From: Fidelibacterota bacterium UBA1134 | GTDB taxonomy: Bacteria; Fidelibacterota; Marinisomatia; Marinisomatales; S15-B10 | DNA length: 5,481 nucleotides | Assembly (NCBI GenBank): GCA_002311975.1 | Contig: DCAL01000008.1 | Span: forward strand, 603 to 6,083 | Reading direction: 5' to 3' | In this document: one piece after another, positions 1-5,481 of the stretch | Layout of the letters: each line of letters begins with the position of its first letter | How positions within the stretch are numbered: the stretch's first letter is position 1 | Translations under genes and position numbers: made by a program | Notes under the pieces: model-generated | The model's input: only the letters and a program-made list of their open reading frames with translations | Told to the model about the DNA's origin: nothing | Database searches by the model: none

Positions 1-18
1 CTTAGCCTCAGCCTTAGC
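1..18. repeat. Imperfect hexamer tandem repeat at left edge
   Basis: Three hexamers lie head to tail (cttagc, ctcagc, cttagc). On the minus strand they read GCTAAG, GCTGAG, GCTAAG and begin three bases after the stop codon of the SPOR gene. The array may continue beyond the window. In one minus-strand frame the units encode alternating Ala-Lys/Ala-Glu, but no start codon is visible, so whether this is coding or an intergenic satellite cannot be decided here. Confidence 0.5.
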
Positions 19-21
19 ACT

Positions 22-921
22 TCAGTTCTCCAGCCTCTCCAGCACGATAAACTTATAACCGAAATCGGACTTGAGTTTTCGACCGACCTTTTCAGCCTCT
101 TTCCTGGTTTCAAATCTCACAACCTGAACAGCCTGAAGTTTCTTGCCCCTCACATTGATGGGCCACAAATCTACAGTGTAACCCCGCTGCTCCAACAGCA
201 TCTTCTGACGCATGGCGTTCTGGACGGAACCGTAGGCTCCGACCTGAATAATGAACGATCGCGACACAGATTTTTTTCCTTTGGACTTCGGAGCCGGTCT
301 TGATTTCGCAACCGATGACGGTTTCGGTTTCGGAACACCTGCCACCGCTGCCACGGACGGTTGTTTCATCCCTTCAGCCAGAGAAGATGGCGCCGATGAT
401 GCCAGCGTCCGGACAAACAACGGCTCTTTGCCCCCAAGATTGTAGTTGAAATCGAGGGAAGGAAATTGACGAGCATATCGCCGTATGTAGATATTCGCGC
501 TGTCACTCTCTCCGATAGCAAGCAAAGAGTTGATCTGGAGGTCTACGGCACGCTGAACATTCGCTGACTTCGGAAAGATCTTGGGCAGCTTCGCCAATTC
601 ATGACTGGCCTGTGTGTAGAGCCCACGGGCGAACAGATATTCACCCACCTTAATCATAGCATCGTCCACGTACGGACTGTCAGAAAAGTTCTGGATCAGC
701 TTCTTGTAAGCAATGACTGCCTCTTCAGCCCTCTCCTGCGTAACGGCGTCCAGATATGCCACGCCGGCGCTGTTGGGATACTGCTCCCATAGTCGCGGCA
801 GTTCGCGGCGCACTCGCTCGAGATCACCCGCCTCGACATTACGGAACAGTGCGGTGAGATCCTGCGCTGCAATCAGAACCGGTAGAACAAGTGCAATAAG
901 AAAAACTACAGTATTTCTCAT
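22..921 (-). CDS. Secreted TPR and SPOR domain protein
   Basis: Predicted periplasmic protein of 299 residues from the ATG at 921. Residues 1-20 form a signal peptide: MRN, then a hydrophobic run, with likely cleavage after LIAA. Residues about 35-140 are helical and TPR-like, in the style of the CpoB/YbgF outer-membrane-assembly TPR proteins. A Pro/Ser/Lys-rich linker spans about 185-221. A SPOR domain spans about 222-295, opening with SFIIQVGAYGS and containing the typical alternation of strands and helices. SPOR domains bind peptidoglycan lacking stem peptides, often at the division septum. An in-frame ATG at 969 would give 315 residues and overlap the upstream gene by 35 bases. I prefer 921 because it puts the signal peptide at the N-terminus and starts 13 bases after the upstream stop; neither start has a clear Shine-Dalgarno sequence. 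It is the last visible gene of the operon. The exact partner or septal role is inferred. Confidence 0.85.
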   Translation of the reverse strand: MRNTVVFLIALVLPVLIAAQDLTALFRNVEAGDLERVRRELPRLWEQYPNSAGVAYLDAVTQERAEEAVIAYKKLIQNFSDSPYVDDAMIKVGEYLFARGLYTQASHELAKLPKIFPKSANVQRAVDLQINSLLAIGESDSANIYIRRYARQFPSLDFNYNLGGKEPLFVRTLASSAPSSLAEGMKQPSVAAVAGVPKPKPSSVAKSRPAPKSKGKKSVSRSFIIQVGAYGSVQNAMRQKMLLEQRGYTVDLWPINVRGKKLQAVQVVRFETRKEAEKVGRKLKSDFGYKFIVLERLEN

Positions 922-934
922 GGTGTCAGACTCG

Positions 935-1948
935 TCAGGACGATCGTACAGGTGTGCTCTTTCCGTCATGAATCAAATCGACAATTTCATCAACCTCAGC
1001 CGCCAGTTTATCCTTCTGGATTTTGCGCAACGCCAGCTTCATTTTGGCGAGACGAGCACGGATAGACCTGTTATTCCTTAAAAGAGCCTCATCGACGAGT
1101 GTCATCGCCTGGTCGTACTCTCCCCTGGCAGCCATCACGTTCACGAGACCCGAGACAGCGTCTGTATTGCCGCCGTCCGCTGACATTAGTTTGCGATAGA
1201 ATTCTTCGATGTCGCCAAATCTCCCCAATTCAAATAGAGCCGTCTCCAGTCTGTTGTAAATCTGCTTTCCCGACCCAGCAGATTTTTCGGCAAATTTGAT
1301 CCAGTTCTCCACCGCTTTTTCGAGATCCTTTTCCCGCTGAAAAATGTTGCCAAGATATAGGTGAGGATCGGCGAACTTTTCATCCATCTTGACAGTCTTC
1401 AGATAAAAATATTTTGCCCGCTCAATTTCGCCTTGGTCTTCTTTCTGTCTCCCTTGCATCATAATGTAACGGGCGTGGTTTTGTATATTCGGCTCACCCT
1501 TAATCCGCTCCAGTTTCTTGAGATAGAGCGATGCATCTTGCCAGCGCTTCTGGTGTTCACAAATCCTGACGAGGAATTCAGCCGCCCACTCATTCTTCCT
1601 ATCGAGCCGCAAGATACGTTTCGCATTCTCCTCAGCACGCGGAAACTGCTTCATCTCGAAATAGTCCTTTGCCAGACTCCTGTAAATCTCAATCTTCACT
1701 TCCATCCTCAGATTACGCCTGAAGATCAGTGACTGATGAATCTTAACGGCCTGTTCGCTCTTGTTCTTCTCCCTTAGGATATCACCAAGTTTGATGTAAG
1801 CGCTGACGTTGTTGGTGTCGCCCTTTACAAGCTCACGCAGTTTCCAGAAAGCGCCGTCCGTGTCGCCGGCGAGCATACACTCCAGAGCTTCGGTATAGAG
1901 AAGATGAGAATCCTTTCTGCGCGGGGAGAACTTGGACAGCAGATTCAT
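935..1948 (-). CDS. LapB/YciM-like TPR protein, no anchor or rubredoxin domain
   Basis: TPR protein of 337 residues. The N-terminal part (about 16-115) resembles LapB/YciM: an LLYTEALECMLAGD helix, then YIKLGDILREKNKSEQAVKIHQ, then LAKDYFEMKQFPRAEENAKRIL. Further TPR-like helices run to about 310 (for example HLYLGNIFQREKDLEKAVENW at about 196-216). In enterobacteria LapB is an inner-membrane protein of about 390 residues that works with FtsH to control LpxC, and thus lipopolysaccharide synthesis. It has an N-terminal transmembrane helix and a C-terminal CxxC rubredoxin-like knuckle. This protein has neither: it starts with a basic segment (SKFSPRRKD), its only cysteines are C24 and C130, and it ends in a charged helix. 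Its ATG overlaps the lapA stop by one base (TAATG), which implies translational coupling; GGGGAAGAG upstream can serve as ribosome-binding site. Family placement rests on the TPR pattern plus the LapA neighbour. The LpxC-related role is inference; a generic TPR scaffold is the alternative. Confidence 0.8.
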   Translation of the reverse strand: MNLLSKFSPRRKDSHLLYTEALECMLAGDTDGAFWKLRELVKGDTNNVSAYIKLGDILREKNKSEQAVKIHQSLIFRRNLRMEVKIEIYRSLAKDYFEMKQFPRAEENAKRILRLDRKNEWAAEFLVRICEHQKRWQDASLYLKKLERIKGEPNIQNHARYIMMQGRQKEDQGEIERAKYFYLKTVKMDEKFADPHLYLGNIFQREKDLEKAVENWIKFAEKSAGSGKQIYNRLETALFELGRFGDIEEFYRKLMSADGGNTDAVSGLVNVMAARGEYDQAMTLVDEALLRNNRSIRARLAKMKLALRKIQKDKLAAEVDEIVDLIHDGKSTPVRSS

Positions 1949-2265
1949 TACTCTTCCCCGTCGCCTATCTCGTATATACCTTCTTCGATCGCTATGTTTC
2001 TGAGGGAATTGATTTCGTCCGACAATTTTCTGTTCTCACCTTTGACAGCCCGGCTTTCCGCCTTGCTGGTCAAAATGGAAGAAAGTGCGATGGAGAATCC
2101 TATCAGTATGCCCACACCCAGTGCAACGATGATGACTACCGCAACGGGCACCGACTCATACTGGCTTAGGACGAGATCAACAGATACCTCTTCCATGTTC
2201 TTTGTCAGGACAAACAGGAGACCAAGGATGAGAAAAAGTCCCAGAAAAACCTTAAGCAACTGCAT
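1948..2265 (-). CDS. lapA: LapA-like (DUF1049) inner-membrane protein
   Basis: Small membrane protein of 105 residues, close to the roughly 100 residues of E. coli LapA. Two hydrophobic segments are visible, at about 2-21 (LLKVFLGLFLILGLLFVL) and 43-66 (VAVVIIVALGVGILIGFSIA). The short loop between them, NMEEVSVDLVLSQYESVPV, matches the family pattern in which a VxVDL strand precedes the second helix, itself marked by G-x-G/G-x-x-x-G spacing. A charged coiled-coil tail (about 70-95) would lie in the cytoplasm. LapA is the membrane partner of LapB in lipopolysaccharide assembly and LpxC control. The adjacency to a LapB-like gene supports the assignment. It starts inside the 3' end of miaB and has the best ribosome-binding site in the window. 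The physiological role in this organism is inferred. Confidence 0.8.
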   Translation of the reverse strand: MQLLKVFLGLFLILGLLFVLTKNMEEVSVDLVLSQYESVPVAVVIIVALGVGILIGFSIALSSILTSKAESRAVKGENRKLSDEINSLRNIAIEEGIYEIGDGEE

Positions 2266-3583
2266 GAAACCTCCTTGGGTCGCTCACTAATTCGCCGAAA
2301 AGGGTAACGCCGTGGGCATCGGTAATGCGGACGTTCACCATCTGTTTCACCTGGGTGGTCTTTTTCGCAAAAAGGACCCACTTATTTGTGTCAGTTCGCC
2401 CAGCCCATACATCTGAAGATTTCTTACTCTCCTTTTCAACCATAACTTTAACTATCTCACTTATTTCCCTTCTATTGCGGAATAACGTGTGTCTCTTCTG
2501 AACAGTTATCAACGATTCGAGCCGCGCCTGCTTCTCACTCTCGGAAACGTGATCAGAATACTCCGTTGCCTTTGTCCCGGGACGGGGCGAGTACTTGAAA
2601 GTAAAAGCGGAATCGAACTTAATCTTCTCCATCACTTGGAGCGTTTCATCAAACTCCTCGCGCGTTTCACCGGGGAATCCGACAATGATGTCAGTTGTCA
2701 GCCCGCACCCCGGAAGCAGATCACGTATCCTTGACACCAGCGCAAGAAACTCGGCTTGACTGTATGTGCGGTTCATCCGCTTGAGAATGCGGTCTGATCC
2801 GGCTTGAAGCGGCAGATGGATCGACTTGCACAGATTCGCGTTATCCCGCATGACGAACAGCATATCATCGTCAATATCCTGCGGATGCGGCGATGTAAAT
2901 CTCACTCTCTGTACACCGGAAACCTCGGCTACCGCCTGGAGAAGATCGGGGAACCGTTCTCCTCTGTGTCTGAAAGAGTTCACATTTTGCCCCAACAGGG
3001 TAACTTCCACAAAACCGTCATCAACTGCGCGCCGCACTTCCTGTATGATGTCCTTCACAGAACGGCTCCTCTCCCTGCCGCGGGTGAACGGTACGATGCA
3101 AAAAGTACAGAACTTATCACAGCCACGCATGATGGAGATCCACGCATTTATCCCCTCGTTTCTTGATGGATACATGCCGCTGTAAACCTCGAACCGCGAC
3201 AGCCTTGTGTCAACAATTGATTCATTTTTCTGTTCGTGGCGCCGGAGGATGTCGGGGATGCGGCGATACGAATCGGGACCGAGAACGAAATCGACGTACG
3301 GCTTGCTTTCCAGAATATCGTCTTTGACGTGCTGCGCCATGCAGCCCATGAGGCCCAAGATCATGTGAGGCCGCTTCTCCTTTTCCTTCCGCAACACACC
3401 CAGACGGGAATGAATTTTCTCCTCAGCGTGCTCCCGGATAGCACACGTATTGAGGAAGACTGCGTCGGCGCTCTCTACCGTATCAATCTTACCGTACCCG
3501 TTCTCTTCCATGATGCTGGCCACCAGCTCGGAATCGGCCACATTCATTTGACAGCCGTAGGTCTCAATGTAGTAGTTTTTCAT
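2252..3583 (-). CDS. miaB: tRNA-2-methylthio-N6-isopentenyladenosine synthase MiaB
   Basis: Radical-SAM methylthiotransferase of 443 residues, the usual family length. It converts i6A37 to ms2i6A37 in tRNAs that read codons beginning with U, using two [4Fe-4S] clusters. The N-terminal MTTase domain (about 3-115) has the three auxiliary-cluster cysteines C11 (ETYGCQMNVADSE), C47 (LNTCAIREHAEEK) and C81 (LGLMGCMAQH). The radical-SAM domain (about 143-370) has the CxxxCxxC motif at C155, C159 and C162 (RGCDKFCTFCIVPFTRGRERSR), then LLGQNVNSF and a GFPGET motif. A TRAM RNA-binding domain occupies about 376-440. The start is secure because MKNYYIETYGCQMN is the standard family N-terminus; GGGGGAGAGAG upstream is a rather distant ribosome-binding site. 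The NVADSE and RGRERSR wording fits MiaB better than the relatives RimO and MtaB. It lies 71 bases after the M23 gene and overlaps lapA by 14 bases. No key residue is missing. Confidence 0.97.
   Translation of the reverse strand: MKNYYIETYGCQMNVADSELVASIMEENGYGKIDTVESADAVFLNTCAIREHAEEKIHSRLGVLRKEKEKRPHMILGLMGCMAQHVKDDILESKPYVDFVLGPDSYRRIPDILRRHEQKNESIVDTRLSRFEVYSGMYPSRNEGINAWISIMRGCDKFCTFCIVPFTRGRERSRSVKDIIQEVRRAVDDGFVEVTLLGQNVNSFRHRGERFPDLLQAVAEVSGVQRVRFTSPHPQDIDDDMLFVMRDNANLCKSIHLPLQAGSDRILKRMNRTYSQAEFLALVSRIRDLLPGCGLTTDIIVGFPGETREEFDETLQVMEKIKFDSAFTFKYSPRPGTKATEYSDHVSESEKQARLESLITVQKRHTLFRNRREISEIVKVMVEKESKKSSDVWAGRTDTNKWVLFAKKTTQVKQMVNVRITDAHGVTLFGELVSDPRRFHAVA
2270..2276 (-). promoter_or_regulatory. 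Strong Shine-Dalgarno of lapA inside miaB
   Basis: On the minus strand the sequence AAGGAGG lies four bases before the lapA ATG (2263-2265). It falls within the last codons of miaB, whose stop is at 2252-2254. It fixes the lapA start and suggests efficient independent initiation on the same transcript. Confidence 0.8.
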
Positions 3584-3603
3584 AATGGATGAAGTTACTC
3601 TCT

Positions 3604-3643
3604 CCCCCGTAGAGAATCAAGAGACGTTTGGACGGATTGGGGG
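3604..3643 (-). other. Possible G5/C5 pairing in the miaB leader
   Basis: In the 71-base gap before miaB, five C residues (minus strand 3643-3639) can pair with five G residues (3608-3604) across a 30-base loop. The G run is part of the only purine-rich ribosome-binding candidate for miaB. This short stem could in principle mask it, but the loop is long and nothing else supports regulation. Confidence 0.2.
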
Positions 3644-3654
3644 CTCTTAAGGAA

Positions 3655-4602
3655 CTACTCGAGGCGGCCGGCGAAGAAGTAATTCTTAGGGTTCTGCGGC
3701 GTACCGTAATAGTGGACTTCGTAGTGCAGATGAGGCGCTGTGGATCGGCCCGTATTCCCGATCTCGCCGATCAGGTCGCCCCGCTTGATTTCCTGACCCG
3801 CTTTCACAAGCATCCTCTTAAGATGAGCGTAAAAAGATTGATAGCCGTGCCCGTGATTGACCTTTATCGATAGGCCGTAAGTCCCCTTATAGGATGCGTA
3901 AATCACCTTCCCGGCGGCTGAAGAATAGACAGGTGTTCCCTTCGGTGCGGAGATATCCAGCCCGTGATGGAATCGCTTCTCACCGGAAAACGGGTCACGG
4001 CGATAGCCGAAGCCGCTGTTCAGATATCCTCCGCCGGCAGGGCGAATGGACGGGATGGAAGGCAGTTTTTCCGTGCTTTTCTTCAGCACATCGAAAACAG
4101 CCTCGAAGCTTTCTTTCTCCAGTCTCACCTTCCGCGACAGTTCATTGATGTCGATTTCCAGCCGGGTCACTTTCTCCTCAATGTCAGGCAGCATCTCATC
4201 CAGGTTTGATCGTCGAGCGGTGACCAATCCACCCACACCAACCTGACGCACGTCGCGGTCTATGGGAGGAAGGTTCGCATAAGTCCGCAGTGCCCTGTCC
4301 TTCTCTTCCAGTTTATCCATATCGGCCTTCGCGCTATCAAGATCACTGCGCAAGTCAAGAAGAAGGGAGATGAGAGAACGGTTGTTCTGTTTCACCTCCT
4401 CGAGTTTTGATTTATACATAAAGCGCGTGAGAATGTCAGCACTGAAAATGAGCACTGCTGTAGACAGCACAATGGCAAGCACGGAAACACCGACGATCGT
4501 ATTCTGTGATAACGACCATTGATGAACATCACTGTGACTGTCACGCAGAACAACCACCTTGACGCCCTTGGAGGACTTATGCTTCAAGAAGGGTAATTTC
4601 AT
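3655..4602 (-). CDS. Membrane-anchored M23 (LytM-type) endopeptidase
   Basis: Predicted peptidoglycan endopeptidase of 315 residues. A basic cytoplasmic N-terminus with a VKVVVLRDSHSDVHQWSLS segment (14-32) precedes one transmembrane helix (about 34-54). A coiled-coil periplasmic region follows (about 64-105 and 135-180), and then an M23 domain (about 190-312). The catalytic set is complete: zinc ligands H212 and D216 in HHGLD and H293 in HLH, plus the conserved histidines H260 (FYAHL) and H291. The SGFGYRRDPFSG entry motif and GNTGRSTAPHLHYEV are typical. It should therefore be an active enzyme, unlike the degenerate activators EnvC and NlpD, although its coiled-coil layout resembles divisome-linked LytM factors. 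The ATG at 4602 has a GAGAG sequence about nine bases upstream. It is the first gene of the proposed operon and is preceded by a long gene-free leader. The exact cross-link cleaved cannot be read from sequence. Confidence 0.93.
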   Translation of the reverse strand: MKLPFLKHKSSKGVKVVVLRDSHSDVHQWSLSQNTIVGVSVLAIVLSTAVLIFSADILTRFMYKSKLEEVKQNNRSLISLLLDLRSDLDSAKADMDKLEEKDRALRTYANLPPIDRDVRQVGVGGLVTARRSNLDEMLPDIEEKVTRLEIDINELSRKVRLEKESFEAVFDVLKKSTEKLPSIPSIRPAGGGYLNSGFGYRRDPFSGEKRFHHGLDISAPKGTPVYSSAAGKVIYASYKGTYGLSIKVNHGHGYQSFYAHLKRMLVKAGQEIKRGDLIGEIGNTGRSTAPHLHYEVHYYGTPQNPKNYFFAGRLE

Positions 4603-4890
4603 CTGGAATATCTCTCTGAACCCTGCTGGGAATTTCTGAAAACGGACTCACAAATACAACAGGAAATTATCACTGAGATTATCGCAGAATCCTCCGCCGG
4701 GAATATTCGTAAATGCTCTGGTCAGCATGATACATTGCCTATCAATCATCAAGCCAGCGCCACTTCCTCCGACTCGTTGAACCTCGATCAGGTTTTATAG
4801 AGCACAAAGACTTGTCACGTTGCTCCCTTCCCGAGCCTCTTTTGGCCTGCCGGTACTAGAGGGAATCGTGACAGGTCAGGAAGAAACCCG
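4603..4890. other. Gene-free leader upstream of the M23 operon
   Basis: About 290 bases lie between the sigma-gene terminator and the M23 start. I see no convincing coding sequence, tRNA or known riboswitch core. The promoter of the M23-miaB-lapA operon should be here, but no good -35/-10 pair is visible. The best -10-like hexamer is TATAAA (minus strand, 4799-4794), whose GTGACA -35 candidate is only 13 bases away. Inverted repeats are present at 4809-4877, at 4780-4794 (aacct/aggtt around five bases) and at 4728-4744 (tgata/tatca around seven bases); the last two are short and could be chance. Confidence 0.6.
4809..4877. repeat. Nested long inverted repeat / RNA hairpin
   Basis: The outer arms gacttgtcacg (4809-4819) and cgtgacaggtc (4867-4877) pair over 11 positions, all Watson-Crick except one G-U on the plus strand (an A-C mismatch on the minus strand). 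After a 4/2 internal loop, tccct (4824-4828) pairs with aggga (4860-4864). Inside this, ccg (4831-4833) can pair with cgg (4851-4853) and gcc (4835-4837) with ggc (4844-4846) around a tctttt loop. No T tract follows on either strand, so it is not a standard terminator. It may be a structured leader, a small RNA or a protein-binding palindrome. Confidence 0.55.
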
Positions 4891-4934
4891 AAAAAAAACC
4901 GATTTCAGCCCTCGACTTTGCGGCTAAATTGGTT
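4891..4934 (-). terminator. Intrinsic terminator after the sigma gene
   Basis: On the minus strand, AACCAATTTAGCC (4934-4922) pairs with GGCTGAAATCGGTT (4910-4897) through one A-C mismatch and one bulged G, around an 11-base loop. The stem runs straight into eight T residues (4898-4891). It lies 73 bases past the sigma-gene stop at 5008 and separates that gene from the M23 operon. On the plus strand only three T residues follow, so it should act mainly on minus-strand transcripts. Confidence 0.85.
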
Positions 4935-5007
4935 TAAGAAACTCGTCAACCGATGGTGAGTCCGCCTCGAATGATGCCGCGATGAGCAGCCTGAGGAAAG
5001 TCGTGGA

Positions 5008-5148
5008 TTATCCGAGAAAAGTTCGTAGCAGATGGGCTCTCGTGGCGTGGCGTAGGCGGTGGATGGCTCTCTCCTTCAGCTGGCGGATGCGCTCCCTGGT
5101 AAGATTGAGATGATCACCGATCTCTTCCAGCATTAGAGGGCGAACCAT
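5008..5148 (-). CDS. 46-residue region 4.2 remnant ORF
   Basis: From ATG 5148-5146 to TAA 5010-5008 this ORF encodes essentially only the sigma region 4.2 helix-turn-helix, with LEEIGDHLNLTRERIRQLKERA as the DNA-reading unit and RLRHATRAHLLRTFLG as the usual C-terminal tail. The ATG lies at or next to the deletion junction, and no good ribosome-binding site precedes it. It is most likely the 3' stub of the pseudogene and is listed separately because it is well preserved and too short for ordinary gene calling. Confidence 0.3.
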   Translation of the reverse strand: MVRPLMLEEIGDHLNLTRERIRQLKERAIHRLRHATRAHLLRTFLG

Positions 5149-5188
5149 TTTGACATATCCATAATATCCGCCAGTTCCTGCACGGTCG

Positions 5189-5208
5189 GCAGGCGCTCGA
5201 GCGCCTGC
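5189..5208. repeat. Perfect 20-bp palindrome in sigma region 3
   Basis: The sequence gcaggcgctcgagcgcctgc is its own reverse complement and lies in the region 3 remnant, 15 bases from the amber codon. It arises from the codons for QALERL, so codon coincidence is a sufficient explanation, but a perfect palindrome of this length next to a broken gene is worth recording. Confidence 0.6.
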
Positions 5209-5222
5209 TCCAGCTGTTCCGC

Positions 5223-5481
5223 CTATTTGCGCATCCTTGTTGCCGTCCCCGCCACATTTGCCGGCAGACGAACCAGCCTGCTCTGATCAGCGATGAACTG
5301 CATAATGGACTGCTTGATCCACCAGACGGCGTAGGAGATGAATTTGAAGCCCCTGGCTCCGTCGAAGCGCTCCGCTGCCGTCATCAGTCCAACGTTGCCG
5401 GCGCTGATCAGGTCGGCCAGGGAAAGGCCCCTATTCTGATAGTTCTTGGCCACGTCGATGACGAAGCGCAGGTTGGCCTGC
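5223..5481 (-). CDS. Sigma region 2 fragment ending at amber codon
   Basis: This is the readable 5' part of the broken sigma gene, open from the right edge to TAG at 5225-5223 (ending ATRMRK). The GTG at 5453 lies inside the conserved FVIDVAKNYQ segment and is not a believable start, since upstream in-frame residues already match sigma region 2.1. The core-binding helix (region 2.2) and the -10-recognition residues (YAVWWIKQSI to RLVRLP) look intact. If translated it would be a sigma protein lacking regions 3 and 4, able in principle to bind core polymerase but not a -35 element. Confidence 0.5.
   Translation of the reverse strand, partial: QANLRFVIDVAKNYQNRGLSLADLISAGNVGLMTAAERFDGARGFKFISYAVWWIKQSIMQFIADQSRLVRLPANVAGTATRMRK

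Larger units (their letters stand above)
5008..5481 (-). pseudogene. Broken sigma-70 (RpoD-like) factor, partial
   Basis: Remains of a primary-type sigma factor; its 5' part lies beyond the right edge. From the edge, QANLRFVIDVAKNYQNRG (5480 down) continues through sigma region 2.1-2.4, including LSLADLISAGNVGLM, FDGARGFKFISYAVWWIKQSI and ADQSRLVRLP. The frame meets TAG at 5225-5223. The same frame continues past it with AEQLEQALERLPTVQELADIMDMS, the start of region 3, then loses homology and stops at TAA 5135-5133. In another frame, PLMLEEIGDHLNLTRERIRQLKERAIHRLRH followed by a short tail and TAA (5010-5008) is a good region 4.2 helix-turn-helix. Compared with RpoD from memory, roughly 80-90 residues of region 3 and 4.1 are missing. 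An amber codon, an internal deletion and a frame change together point to a pseudogene. The terminator at 4891-4934 was probably its own. Assembly error or a split two-part sigma factor are the alternatives. Confidence 0.85.

Noticed and set aside
713..1081. Plus-strand open frame opposite the SPOR and TPR genes
   Set aside because: Its product is low-complexity Ser/Arg-rich with no domain, and it lies antisense to two well-supported genes. The other plus-strand open frames across 251-4246 are the same kind of shadow.
4648..4749. 33-codon minus-strand ORF in the leader (begins MIDRQCIML)
   Set aside because: A GGAGG lies upstream but about 16 bases away, too far for good initiation. The product resembles no family I know and the ORF is short enough to be chance.
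4794..4799. TATAAA as the -10 of the M23 operon promoter
   Set aside because: The only -35-like hexamer (GTGACA) is 13 bases away, and nothing resembling TTGACA sits at 16-18 bases. The FCB-type TAnnTTTG motif was not found either.
4870..4892. Similarity to an SRP RNA apical loop (aggtcaggaagaaaccc)
   Set aside because: Only a fragment of the conserved loop is matched, and the surrounding sequence does not form the SRP RNA hairpin around it.
4991..5003. RNase P RNA-like motif gaggaaagtc on the plus strand
   Set aside because: The motif stands alone. The other conserved parts of RNase P RNA are absent, and the sequence lies in the sigma gene 3' flank.
5223..5453. GTG at 5453 as a true start of a 76-residue protein
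   Set aside because: The frame is open to the right edge, and the residues before it (QANLRFVID) already match sigma region 2.1, so the gene starts outside the window.

Overview
The window suggests a Gram-negative (diderm) bacterium of moderate GC content. The supporting genes are LapA-like and LapB-like proteins, a SPOR-domain periplasmic protein and a membrane-anchored M23 endopeptidase. The sigma-factor fragment has the region 2 wording FKFISYAVWWIKQSI, which resembles the primary sigma factors of the Bacteroidetes/Chlorobi (FCB) superphylum. An FCB-type lineage, including the uncultured ones, is therefore my best guess, at low confidence. I found no transposase, integrase, CRISPR array, tRNA or rRNA.

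Every gene I can support lies on the minus strand, so the window reads from right to left. At the right edge (5008 to beyond 5481) is a broken sigma-70 gene. Region 2 is intact, then comes an amber codon (5223-5225), then the start of region 3. The rest of region 3 and region 4.1 are missing, and region 4.2 resumes in another frame. A convincing intrinsic terminator follows (4891-4934). Next is a gene-free leader of about 290 bases containing a nested hairpin (4809-4877).

Five genes then run in one direction and look like one operon: an M23 peptidase with a membrane anchor and coiled coil (4602-3655), miaB (3583-2252), lapA-like (2265-1948), a LapB-like TPR protein (1948-935), and a secreted TPR-SPOR protein (921-22). 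The last four are packed tightly: miaB and lapA overlap by 14 bases, lapA and the TPR gene overlap by one base (TAATG), and 13 bases separate the TPR and SPOR genes. The left edge holds three copies of an imperfect hexamer repeat just past the SPOR stop codon.

Apart from miaB (tRNA modification), the operon is about the cell envelope: peptidoglycan cleavage, a probable LapA/LapB lipopolysaccharide-control or envelope-assembly pair, and peptidoglycan binding by SPOR. The most notable points are the broken or split sigma factor and a LapB-like protein that has lost both its membrane anchor and its rubredoxin-type metal knuckle while keeping a membrane-bound LapA neighbour.
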